A DNA stretch of 6,197 nt from Alphaproteobacteria bacterium (GTDB lineage: Bacteria > Pseudomonadota > Alphaproteobacteria > UBA828), in assembly GCA_018668475.1 (NCBI GenBank), contig JABJCZ010000154.1, positions 1 through 6,197 of the forward strand, in the 5' to 3' direction. Shown here in pieces: positions 1 to 5,609 of the stretch. Under the pieces are notes generated by a model, which worked only from the letters and a program-made list of their open reading frames with translations, had not been told where the DNA came from and made no database searches. Every line of letters starts with the position of its first letter. Within the stretch, counting starts at the first letter, position 1. The translations under genes were made by a program, and so were the position numbers.

Positions 1-1272
1 CTTGCCGTTTATCGTGACCGGCGCATCGCCATCATATTTTTTCTGGGTTTTTCCAGTGGTCTGCCGTTGGCACTGACCCTTGGGACCCTGGCCATCTGGC
101 TATCCCGATCCGGCGTCGACAAAACCACCATCGGCCTCTTTTCCGCCGTTACTTTCCCCTATTTTTTCAAATTCGTCTGGGCGCCGCTGATCGACCATAT
201 CCGGCTACCTGGACTGACTCGTTGGCTGGGCCGTCGCCGCGGCTGGGCAGTTTTGACGCAGCTGGCGCTCATGGCGGCAATTGTCGCGATGGGGGGCGTA
301 GATCCGGCGGACAACCCGGGCTTGCTGGCCATATTTGCCCTGGCAGTAGCTTTCTGCTCCGCCAGTCAGGACGTCGTTATTGACGCATATCGCGTTGAAA
401 TACTGGAGGAAAATAGGCTCGGCGCCGGTGCTGCGTCGGTTGTGTTTGGCTATCGCGTGGGCTTGTTGGCATCCGGCGCCGGTGCGCTCTACCTGGCCGG
501 TTCAATCGACTGGAGCCTGGTGTATATCGTAATGGCGGCGTTAGTGGTCGTTGGCATAGTGACCATCCTGCTGGCTCCGGAACCTGCCGGCCCGGCACGG
601 GCGGACGACCCGCGCAGCTTCATAATCTGGTTGCGTGAAGCCGTCATCGCTCCGTTTGCAGAGTTTTCGACGCGACCGGCATGGGTCGTGGTGCTTTTGT
701 TTGTCGTATTTTACAAATTTGGTGATTCCCTGGCAGGCGCCATGACAGGCCCGTTCATGGTGGAACTCGGCTTCAGCAACGCCGAGATCGCCAATGTGGG
801 CAAAATTTACGGTTTCGGCGCGACAATGCTGGGCCTCGCGATCGGTGGCGTGTTGATCGCTCGGCTGGGCATTGTCGGATCCCTCTGGGTGTGTGGCTTT
901 CTGCAGCTCGCATCAAACCTGTTATTTGCCGTGCAGGCCTCGGTTGGCTACGACACCGCATTTCTGGCTTTGACCATCGGCGCCGAGAACCTGGCCGGCG
1001 GCATGGGTACAGCGGCCTTCGTGGCTTATCTCTCCAGCCTTTGCAATGTCTCCTACACCGCCACCCAGTATGCCCTTCTGAGCGCTCTCATGGCCGGTGC
1101 CCGGACATTTTTGAGCACACCATCAGGCTGGTTTGCGGAAGAGTTGGGCTGGCTGGCGTTTTTTGTCATGACCGCCGGTGCTGCGGTTCCCGGGCTGTTG
1201 CTGCTCGCCTGGCTCAGCGCGAGGCGAAATCCGCGCTCAGGTGACCGCAATGAGGGGCCACAACCAGATTGA
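1..1272 (+). CDS. ampG: AmpG-family muropeptide permease (MFS transporter), 5' end outside window
   Basis: This is an inner-membrane permease of the major facilitator superfamily. AmpG proteins import GlcNAc-anhydroMurNAc peptides from the periplasm for peptidoglycan recycling, and this activity can also feed the AmpR/beta-lactamase signal. The frame is open from base 1 and gives 423 residues. It begins LAVYRDRRIAIIFFLGFSSG, which matches the usual start of AmpG proteins, so only a few residues are missing; the TTG at 67 is an internal Leu, not the start. Visible family marks are GFSSGLPLALTLGTLAIWL near the N-terminus, SQDVVIDAYRVEIL (about residues 122-135), GAGAASVVFGYRVGLL, and near the C-terminus GMGTAAFVAYLSSLCN (334-349) followed by TATQYALLSALMAGAR. 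About twelve hydrophobic segments can be read. The end is soluble and charged (LSARRNPRSGDRN). It converges with the gene to its right. The substrate is inferred from the family; a related MFS carrier cannot be excluded. Confidence 0.9.
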   Translation, partial: LAVYRDRRIAIIFFLGFSSGLPLALTLGTLAIWLSRSGVDKTTIGLFSAVTFPYFFKFVWAPLIDHIRLPGLTRWLGRRRGWAVLTQLALMAAIVAMGGVDPADNPGLLAIFALAVAFCSASQDVVIDAYRVEILEENRLGAGAASVVFGYRVGLLASGAGALYLAGSIDWSLVYIVMAALVVVGIVTILLAPEPAGPARADDPRSFIIWLREAVIAPFAEFSTRPAWVVVLLFVVFYKFGDSLAGAMTGPFMVELGFSNAEIANVGKIYGFGATMLGLAIGGVLIARLGIVGSLWVCGFLQLASNLLFAVQASVGYDTAFLALTIGAENLAGGMGTAAFVAYLSSLCNVSYTATQYALLSALMAGARTFLSTPSGWFAEELGWLAFFVMTAGAAVPGLLLLAWLSARRNPRSGDRNEGPQPD

Positions 1273-1275
1273 AGC

Positions 1276-1320
1276 GGCCTCTTTCAAGCCTAAAGTTGCC
1301 GATTAGAGGCCATTTTTGTT
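1276..1320 (+). terminator. Candidate Rho-independent terminator of ampG
   Basis: Four bases after the ampG stop, GGCCTCT (1276-1282) pairs perfectly with AGAGGCC (1305-1311), and the second arm is followed by ATTTTTGTT. The 7-bp GC-rich stem and T tract fit an intrinsic terminator. The 22-nt loop is longer than usual, which lowers confidence. It serves the + strand only, because the opposite strand has no T run after the stem. Confidence 0.5.
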
Positions 1321-1336
1321 GGAATTATTATCAAAC

Positions 1337-1353
1337 AGCGCCGTACGAGCGCT
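1337..1353 (-). terminator. Weak hairpin after the PodJ-like gene, possible terminator
   Basis: On the - strand, AGCGC and GCGCT form a 5-bp GC stem around a 7-base loop, 14 bases after the stop codon of the PodJ-like gene. It is followed by GTTTGATAATAATT, an AT-rich stretch without a clean T run. It is placed correctly for a 3' end signal but is short and unproven. Confidence 0.25.
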
Positions 1354-1367
1354 CGGTAGCGGTTGGG

Positions 1368-2885
1368 CTAGTTTCCCAGGCCAAACAGGCCCATACCCTT
1401 GCGCCGTGGCTTGGCGAGGCGTTTATCGCCCCGCAAACCCGCAGAATTGGCCGGGCGAATGTCTTCAGGCGCCGTCGCGGGAGGGTCAGTCGGAGCATTC
1501 TCTCCGGGGGCCGGGACATACTCAAAATGGTCTGGCTGCGGCTCAGGTGTTGCCGTGTCCGTGGGGGTGGCGGGGGCAGCTTCCGGGGTTGTCTCAAGCG
1601 CGGCAGCGGGCACTACGGGCGCCGCAGGGCTCGCCATTTCTGCAGAATTTGTATCGACAGCTGACTGCGGCTCGGGTGCTGTCACGACAGATTTTGCCGC
1701 CGCTGCGGGTGTGCTGGTTTCTGCCGTTGATTCGTGAGCGAGCGGGTGCAGCCGCTCAAGAGTCTCTGCGTCCTTGCCGGCCTGGGCTAAATGATCAGCG
1801 GCCCAGTCATCGGACTTCCGATTCTTTTTAGCGGCTTTTACCGACGCCTTTTTCTCCTGCTCCGGCCCCGGCCCTTTATTGGCCTTTGCTTCAGATTTGG
1901 CCGATGGCTTCACGGCGGGGCGTCCGTTTTTGCCGTTTTTGCCATTGCCGGTCTGAGTATTTGTGATCGCCGCCTGGTTCAAATTGTCGAAGGAGAATGC
2001 CAGTTTCGGCTTCTCCGGCGCAGCGGCTTTGGCGGGAGCCTCAGGCGGCGAAACGCTGTTCGAATCAATACGGAGCGGTGCGGGCCTTCCCGCCGGCTCT
2101 GTCGGGACAGGCGCCGCAATTTGTGGCGCGCCAGTCGGTGCCGGGGCGACCGCAGCGGGCGGTGTGCCGTCTTCGGGCAGACGCTTGGACAATTCGCGGA
2201 CCGCGCCCTCAAGCGGGTTCAGGCTACTGACGAGGGCGGCAGCAAACTCGCGTCCGCCGGTAGCAGCAGATTCTTCAAGCCGAATGGCTAATTGGCCGAG
2301 CCCTTTTGTGACGCTGCTCAGGCGATCTTCGCTGCGCTGGGATTGCTCGGCCAATCCGCGCATCAACGATAGCATTGCGATTTCGCGTTTTTCCGAGGCC
2401 TCCAGCCGGTTAGAAAGCACGGCCAAAGCCTGAGTGCGTTGCTCCACGCCGCCGAGCCGCTCGCTCATCTGGATCAATGCGGAATCACTGCTTTCTGCCG
2501 CATCGATACGCCGGGCCAGAGAAATCAGTGCCTGATCGCGCTCTTCATTGGCGCCGAGCCGTTCGGCCAGCACCTGCATGGCCTCGCCAACACCTTCTCC
2601 AGTAGGCGCAGTGGCGGGCACACTGGTGGGACCAGACGCAGCCTCTTGCCGCCTGGATCCACTGCCGAGATCCTCATTGGCGATCTCGGTCAGAGCATTG
2701 GTTACCCATTCGCCAAGCGTCAAGCGTCGACGCGCTGCGGCCTTGGTAGCCTTCGCCCGGGCCTCACGCGTTACACCGCGGATCGACCACGGTGACGATT
2801 GCTTGGCCTTGGTCCCGGCGCGCGCAGAATCCTTCGGCTGCTCGGCCGCCTGCTTTCCAGGCCGGGGGGCGTCGTCATGTGCCAT
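1368..2885 (-). CDS. PodJ-like Ala/Pro-rich scaffold-type protein of unknown function
   Basis: This is a predicted soluble protein of 505 residues counted from the ATG at 2885; no catalytic domain, signal peptide or membrane segment is visible. Order of parts: a short polar start (MAHDDAPRPGKQ); a helical motif at residues 32-69 (PWSIRGVTREARAKA...LTLGEWVTNALTEIA) like the one at the N-terminus of alphaproteobacterial PodJ and related SEL1-repeat localisation factors; five tandem 17-residue helical repeats at 105-189; further helix to about 236; a long Ala/Pro/Thr/Lys-rich, probably disordered region; and a basic tail ending KPRRKGMGLFGLGN. A polar or membrane-associated scaffold is inferred from this architecture, not shown. 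The frame stays open to a TTG at 3002, but the added 39 residues look unlike the rest and the TTG has no Shine-Dalgarno. ATGs at 2894 and 2885 share a weak AGGG (3 and 12 bases away), so the start is uncertain by three codons. It lies downstream of phoB on the same strand but 401 bp away, so it probably has its own promoter. Confidence 0.8.
   Translation of the reverse strand: MAHDDAPRPGKQAAEQPKDSARAGTKAKQSSPWSIRGVTREARAKATKAAARRRLTLGEWVTNALTEIANEDLGSGSRRQEAASGPTSVPATAPTGEGVGEAMQVLAERLGANEERDQALISLARRIDAAESSDSALIQMSERLGGVEQRTQALAVLSNRLEASEKREIAMLSLMRGLAEQSQRSEDRLSSVTKGLGQLAIRLEESAATGGREFAAALVSSLNPLEGAVRELSKRLPEDGTPPAAVAPAPTGAPQIAAPVPTEPAGRPAPLRIDSNSVSPPEAPAKAAAPEKPKLAFSFDNLNQAAITNTQTGNGKNGKNGRPAVKPSAKSEAKANKGPGPEQEKKASVKAAKKNRKSDDWAADHLAQAGKDAETLERLHPLAHESTAETSTPAAAAKSVVTAPEPQSAVDTNSAEMASPAAPVVPAAALETTPEAAPATPTDTATPEPQPDHFEYVPAPGENAPTDPPATAPEDIRPANSAGLRGDKRLAKPRRKGMGLFGLGN
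2319..2573 (-). repeat. Five tandem 17-residue (51-bp) helical repeats inside the PodJ-like gene
   Basis: Residues 105-189 of the PodJ-like protein fall into five gap-free units of 17: VLAERLGANEERDQALI, SLARRIDAAESSDSALI, QMSERLGGVEQRTQALA, VLSNRLEASEKREIAML and SLMRGLAEQSQRSEDRL. The first four share the pattern hydrophobic-L/M-small-x-R-L/I, then x-x-x-E, with A-L/M near the end; the fifth is degenerate. Repeats are clear at protein level but diverged at DNA level, so they are old rather than recently expanded. The pattern suggests a continuous amphipathic helix or coiled coil. Confidence 0.75.
2679..2792 (-). other. PodJ-type N-terminal helical motif (within the PodJ-like CDS)
   Basis: The segment reads PWSIRGVTREARAKATKAAA, then RRRLTLGEWVTNALTEIA. 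The arrangement PWS-x-x-G-V, a run of Ala/Arg/Lys helix and then (L/M)-T-L-G-E-W resembles the start of PodJ and related alphaproteobacterial localisation proteins. The resemblance is judged by eye. What the motif binds is not known to me. Confidence 0.55.
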
Positions 2886-2908
2886 GTGATACATAGGCCC
2901 TACACTCT

Positions 2909-2962
2909 GATAACAAGATGTGAACGCGGCACTCGGGTAACGAGAAGTAAACACCGCGCTTG
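2909..2962. repeat. Two adjacent imperfect 27-bp direct repeats
   Basis: Bases 2909-2935 and 2936-2962 match at 19 of 27 positions and abut directly; each opens with G-N-TAAC. A further GTTAAC begins at 2962. They lie just upstream of the likely start of the PodJ-like gene, in its predicted leader or its possible 5' coding extension. They could be operator half-sites or the relic of a short tandem duplication. Confidence 0.5.
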
Positions 2963-3055
2963 TTAACCAATGTGTATTACATGCGTTCGGCGAATGTATC
3001 AAGTGTTAACATTGCATTTTTCGCGGGCATTCAGGGGTTTTGAAAAATATACCCG

Positions 3056-3090
3056 ATATTGTGTAATACAGAGGGTGTCATACACAATAT
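3056..3090. repeat. 35-bp interrupted palindrome, candidate operator or leader hairpin
   Basis: The outer arms ATATTGTGTA (3056-3065) and TACACAATAT (3081-3090) are perfect reverse complements. After a two-base mismatch, the inner ACA (3068-3070) pairs with TGT (3076-3078), leaving a 5-base centre, GAGGG. This gives 13 of 15 matching positions per arm. It overlaps the -10 element of a predicted - strand promoter, which is where a repressor would bind. No T run follows directly on either strand, so a terminator is unlikely. Confidence 0.65.
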
Positions 3091-3115
3091 AAGGGATGTA
3101 ACGTGCCTTTCACAA
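3086..3115 (-). promoter_or_regulatory. Predicted sigma-70-type promoter for the PodJ-like gene
   Basis: On the - strand, TTGTGA (3115-3110) is followed after 18 bases by TATATT (3091-3086), matching the -35 and -10 consensus at 4 and 5 of 6 positions. Transcription would start near 3079, giving a leader of about 190 bases before the ATG at 2885. The -10 lies within the right arm of the 35-bp palindrome. The prediction is by eye only. Confidence 0.35.
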
Positions 3116-3204
3116 ACCTGTTATGGAAGGCCGTCGTGTAACATCATCAAAAGACTACGCTTTTTTTGACATTTTTCCGACTCGAGTCGATTTGGTGAGA
3201 CCCG

Positions 3205-3222
3205 GTGTCATACATCTACAAT
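3205..3222 (+). promoter_or_regulatory. Pho-box-like sequence
   Basis: GTGTCATACATCTACAAT matches the classical 18-base Pho box (two CTGTCAT-type half-sites 11 bases apart) at about 13 of 18 positions. The first half is strong and the second weak. GGTGTCATACA, covering the strong half-site, recurs exactly at 3074-3084 without a good partner half. Its orientation is + strand, away from the PodJ-like gene, so a regulatory role is uncertain. Confidence 0.3.
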
Positions 3223-3269
3223 ACCCACGGGTACCGTGCGCGATGTTATCGAAATACTGAATTTGACGC

Positions 3270-3285
3270 TGTGATACCGATCACA
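3270..3285. promoter_or_regulatory. CRP/FNR-family-type palindrome TGTGA-N6-TCACA
   Basis: TGTGATACCGATCACA is a perfect 6-bp inverted repeat with a 4-base centre and contains the exact core of the classical CRP site. It ends one base before the phoB stop codon. On the - strand, a -10-like GATAAC (3250-3245) lies about where a class II CRP-activated promoter would have it, pointing towards the PodJ-like gene. No T run follows, so it is not a good phoB terminator. Confidence 0.4.
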
Positions 3286-3286
3286 A

Positions 3287-3979
3287 CTATGACTTTTCCG
3301 GGTCCAAGGCGTATCCCGCAGCCCTGACGGTGCGGATCAGGTCAGCCCCTCCGCCCTTGTTGAGGGCCTGGCGCAATCGCCGGACATGGACATCAACCGT
3401 CCGGGTCTCAAGAAAGACATCAGGACCCCATACGGCATCCAACAACTGTTCGCGGGAAAACACGCGCCGCGGGTGCTCCAGCAAATGCTTGAGCAGTCGA
3501 AACTCGGTGGGCCCCAGGTGGATAGCGCCATCGGCGCGCGAAACCCTATGGGCAGCGAGATCCATAACCAGGTCGCCGAACTCAAGCACATTGGCCGACA
3601 ATGCTGGCCTCAACCGACGCAGTACCGCGCGAATGCGGGCCATCAGTTCATTGGGTGAAAACGGTTTCACCACGTAATCATCGGCCCCGCAATCCAGCCC
3701 GCGCACGCGGTCGCTCTCTTCGCCGCGGGCAGTCAGCATAATCACAGGCAGGTTTCCGGCCTCAGTATTGCGCCGGATCTGTCGGCAAACTTCCATACCC
3801 GACAGCGTCGGCAGCATCCAGTCGAGCAACACAAGGTCCGGAATACGCTCTTCGATCATCAAAAGGGCGTCTTCGCCGTCGACGGCCTCGCCGACTTCAA
3901 AGCCTTCATGCTCGAGGTTGTATCGCAGGAGCGTCAGCAGCGCCGGCTCGTCTTCCACGACCAACACATAGGGGCTCAC
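3287..3979 (-). CDS. phoB: Phosphate regulon response regulator PhoB
   Basis: PhoB is a cytoplasmic two-component response regulator. When phosphorylated by PhoR under phosphate limitation it binds Pho boxes and activates transcription of phosphate-scavenging genes. The 230 residues are the usual length. The receiver domain spans about 1-120, with the acidic pair E9/D10, phospho-acceptor D53 (LVLLDWMLP), T83, Y102 and K105 (DDYVVKPF). An OmpR-type winged helix spans about 130-226, with LGPTEFRLLKHLLEHP, W184 in the loop that contacts sigma factor in E. coli PhoB, and the recognition helix TRTVDVHVRRLRQAL (192-206), almost identical to that of E. coli. The start is GTG, sharing GTGA with the phoU stop (3976-3979), with GGAG two bases before the start. 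This suggests translation coupled to phoU. All key residues are present. No clear terminator follows. Confidence 0.97.
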   Translation of the reverse strand: MSPYVLVVEDEPALLTLLRYNLEHEGFEVGEAVDGEDALLMIEERIPDLVLLDWMLPTLSGMEVCRQIRRNTEAGNLPVIMLTARGEESDRVRGLDCGADDYVVKPFSPNELMARIRAVLRRLRPALSANVLEFGDLVMDLAAHRVSRADGAIHLGPTEFRLLKHLLEHPRRVFSREQLLDAVWGPDVFLETRTVDVHVRRLRQALNKGGGADLIRTVRAAGYALDPEKS

Positions 3980-4704
3980 CGCTCCAGCGCTTCGTCGCTG
4001 TCGAGCACAGGCAAATCCATTGCATCCATAAAGCCCTTTGGTCGGGCCTCAGTGACCGTTTTGCCGCTCACCAGAAATATAATGGTCTCAGCCATGTTGG
4101 TCGCATGGTCACCGACCCGCTCGATGTTCTTGGCGATAAACAGCAAATGAGTGCACGGCGTAATATGGCGCGGGTCTTCCATCATGTAGGTCAACAGCTC
4201 GCGAAGCAGACTGTTGTACATTTCGTCAACTTCCTCGTCCCGTCGCCACACCAGCATTGCCCGCTCGGCGTCGCGCTCCACAAATGCATCAAGCACATCT
4301 TTGATCATGGTTTGCACGGTCTGGGCCATGCGCGGCACAGCGAACGAGGGTTTGACCGGATCAAATTGATTCAGCGCGTGGGCGCGTTTCGCGACGTTGG
4401 CGGCGTAGTCGCCAATTCTCTCCAGATCACTGGATATCTTGAGGGCCGTCGTAATCAGCCGCAGGTCGACAGCCATCGGCTGGCGCAACGCCAATATCCG
4501 CAATACCTGATTGTTGATGTCTTCTTCCATCGCATCGGCCTTGCGATCATCGGCCACCACGTGATCCGCCAGTTTGCTATCCCGCCGGACCAGCGAATTA
4601 ATCGCCCGCGCCAACTGATCCTCGATAAACCCGCCCAGCTCAAGAATTGTATTGGCGATACGGTCCAGCTCTTCGTCGTAGCTCTTAACGATATGCTCGG
4701 TCAA
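3976..4704 (-). CDS. phoU: Phosphate signalling protein PhoU
   Basis: PhoU is a cytoplasmic, membrane-associated all-helical protein that links the PstSCAB transporter to PhoR and keeps the Pho regulon off when phosphate is plentiful. The 242 residues match the family length. The two symmetric three-helix halves each carry the metal-binding motif typical of the family: DLERIGDYAAN at 93-103 and NIERVGDHATN at 193-203. The N-terminus HIVKSYDEELDRI is also characteristic. The start is a TTG at 4704, supported by AGGAG eight bases upstream and by the fit of MTEHIVKSYDEEL to other PhoU starts; no ATG is available there. It sits between pstB and phoB in one operon and overlaps phoB by 4 bp. The acidic end (LPVLDSDEALER) is not distinctive. 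Confidence 0.97.
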   Translation of the reverse strand: MTEHIVKSYDEELDRIANTILELGGFIEDQLARAINSLVRRDSKLADHVVADDRKADAMEEDINNQVLRILALRQPMAVDLRLITTALKISSDLERIGDYAANVAKRAHALNQFDPVKPSFAVPRMAQTVQTMIKDVLDAFVERDAERAMLVWRRDEEVDEMYNSLLRELLTYMMEDPRHITPCTHLLFIAKNIERVGDHATNMAETIIFLVSGKTVTEARPKGFMDAMDLPVLDSDEALER

Positions 4705-4712
4705 ATTCCGAA

Positions 4713-4717
4713 CTCCT
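4713..4717 (-). promoter_or_regulatory. Ribosome-binding site that fixes the TTG start of phoU
   Basis: AAGAGGAG lies eight bases before the TTG at 4704. This strong Shine-Dalgarno compensates for the weak start codon and rules out a later start. The 71-bp gap between pstB and phoU (4705-4775) holds no convincing promoter or terminator. Confidence 0.75.
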
Positions 4718-4775
4718 CTTAGTATTTCGCGGCATCTCGGGCGCCTCCAAACAAGTGTAGCCCTGATGGGAGGAC

Positions 4776-5585
4776 TCAGCCAAAGCGGCCTGTAATGTAA
4801 TCTTGGGTCCGTTCTTGCCTCGGATTAGTAAAAATCCGTTCGGTCTCGCCAAATTCCACCAGTTCTCCCAAATGGAAAAAGGCAGTGAACTGGGAAACCC
4901 GTGCGGCCTGCTGCATATTGTGGGTCACCATGACGATTGTGTAGTGGTCCTTGAGCTCGTCAATCAATTCTTCGACGCGGGCCGTCGCAATCGGGTCTAG
5001 CGCCGAGCACGGTTCATCCATCAAGATCACCTCAGGACTGATGGCTATGGCGCGCGCAATACACAAGCGCTGCTGCTGGCCGCCCGACAGGCTGGTGCCA
5101 GGGCTATTGAGCCTGTCCGAAACTTCCTCAAACAGCCCAGCCCGCCGCAGGCTCTTCTCTACGATCCTGTCGAGCGCCTGCCGATCATTTGCCAGACCAT
5201 GAATACGCGGGCCGTAGGCGACGTTGTCGTAAACTGATTTCGGAAAGGGGTTTGGTTTCTGAAACACCATTCCGATACGGGCGCGCAGCTCAACAACATC
5301 CACGTCACGGGAATAAATATCGCGCCCATCCAGCGTTACTTCGCCGGACACATTACAGGCGTCAATTGTGTCATTCATTCGGTTAAGGCACCGCAGGAAG
5401 GTGGATTTTCCACATCCCGACGGCCCGATTAACGCCGTCACCTGCCTGTCGGCGAGGTCCAGGTCGATACCAAACAGGGCCTGCTTTGCGCCATAGAACA
5501 CTTCCACCCCCCGCGTTTGCATGCGGATGCGGCGTGCCGGCGCCGAGGTCGTCCCGGCTGTGGTATCGGCGGCTACTTCACTCAT
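4776..5585 (-). CDS. pstB: Phosphate ABC transporter ATP-binding protein PstB
   Basis: PstB is the cytoplasmic ATPase of the high-affinity phosphate importer PstSCAB. Two copies bind the PstC/PstA channel and drive uptake by ATP hydrolysis. The 269 residues contain every ABC motif in order: Walker [10 protein letters not shown] (54-62), Q-loop VFQKPNPFP (107-115), signature LSGGQQQR (166-173), Walker B VILMDEP with catalytic E191, D-loop SALD and switch His H222 (VTHNMQQA). [18 protein letters not shown] is characteristic of PstB rather than other ABC ATPases, as is the ending [12 protein letters not shown]. About 20 N-terminal residues rich in Ala/Thr precede the domain. The ATG at 5585 has GGAGGA seven bases upstream, a near-perfect ribosome-binding site. 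It follows pstA after 24 bp and precedes phoU by 71 bp. It looks fully functional. Confidence 0.98.
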   Translation of the reverse strand: MSEVAADTTAGTTSAPARRIRMQTRGVEVFYGAKQALFGIDLDLADRQVTALIGPSGCGKSTFLRCLNRMNDTIDACNVSGEVTLDGRDIYSRDVDVVELRARIGMVFQKPNPFPKSVYDNVAYGPRIHGLANDRQALDRIVEKSLRRAGLFEEVSDRLNSPGTSLSGGQQQRLCIARAIAISPEVILMDEPCSALDPIATARVEELIDELKDHYTIVMVTHNMQQAARVSQFTAFFHLGELVEFGETERIFTNPRQERTQDYITGRFG

Positions 5586-5592
5586 ACCTGTT

Positions 5593-5598
5593 TCCTCC
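5593..5598 (-). promoter_or_regulatory. Strong ribosome-binding site of pstB
   Basis: GGAGGA sits seven bases before the pstB ATG, inside the 24-bp pstA-pstB gap. It supports the chosen start and predicts efficient translation of the ATPase. Confidence 0.75.
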
Positions 5599-5609
5599 GG
5601 TCACGGACA

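Larger units (their letters stand above)
2886..3286. other. 401-bp intergenic region rich in palindromes and repeated motifs
   Basis: This AT-richer stretch lies between the phoB stop and the likely start of the PodJ-like gene. No convincing gene is present. It contains several elements listed separately: a 35-bp interrupted palindrome, a -35/-10 pair, a Pho-box-like site and a CRP-type site. It also contains a 12-bp perfect palindrome CGACTCGAGTCG (3178-3189), an inverted repeat CACGG-GTA-CCGTG (3226-3238), two GTTAAC sites (2962-2967 and 3005-3010), and the near-identical elements TGTGTATTACA (2971-2981) and TGTGTAATACA (3060-3070). The density of symmetric sequence suggests several regulators act on the PodJ-like gene, or that the region has a structured leader RNA; this is inference. 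Confidence 0.6.

Noticed and set aside
67..1272. ampG starting at the TTG at 67
   Set aside because: The frame is open to base 1 and the residues before 67 (VYRDRRIAIIFFLGFSSG) match the conserved AmpG N-terminus, so the true start is outside the window.
1269..2889. Several open frames of 112-171 codons on the + strand opposite the PodJ-like gene
   Set aside because: They are antisense to a GC-rich gene with strong codon bias, have no recognisable protein features, and overlap each other. The - strand frame has coherent domain structure.
2909..3010. CtrA-type sites (TTAA-N7-TTAA) near the repeated TAAC motifs
   Set aside because: Only degenerate pairs such as GTAA-N7-TAAA are present; none matches both halves. 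The GTTAAC copies are too far apart.
3140..3170. AAAAG...CTTTTTTT as an intrinsic terminator on the + strand
   Set aside because: The stem is only about five pairs, almost all A-T, and no gene on the + strand ends there.
3178..3189. 12-bp palindrome CGACTCGAGTCG as a transcription terminator
   Set aside because: It has no loop of its own and no T run follows on either strand.
3123..3260. A 45-codon ATG-to-TGA frame on the + strand between phoB and the PodJ-like gene
   Set aside because: It has no ribosome-binding site, is close to the length expected by chance, and crosses several palindromic elements that look regulatory. Conservation in relatives would be needed to revive it.
2886..3286. 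CRISPR-like array or iteron origin in the repeat-rich intergenic region
   Set aside because: Repeats are short, few, irregularly spaced and diverged. There are no cas or replication genes nearby.
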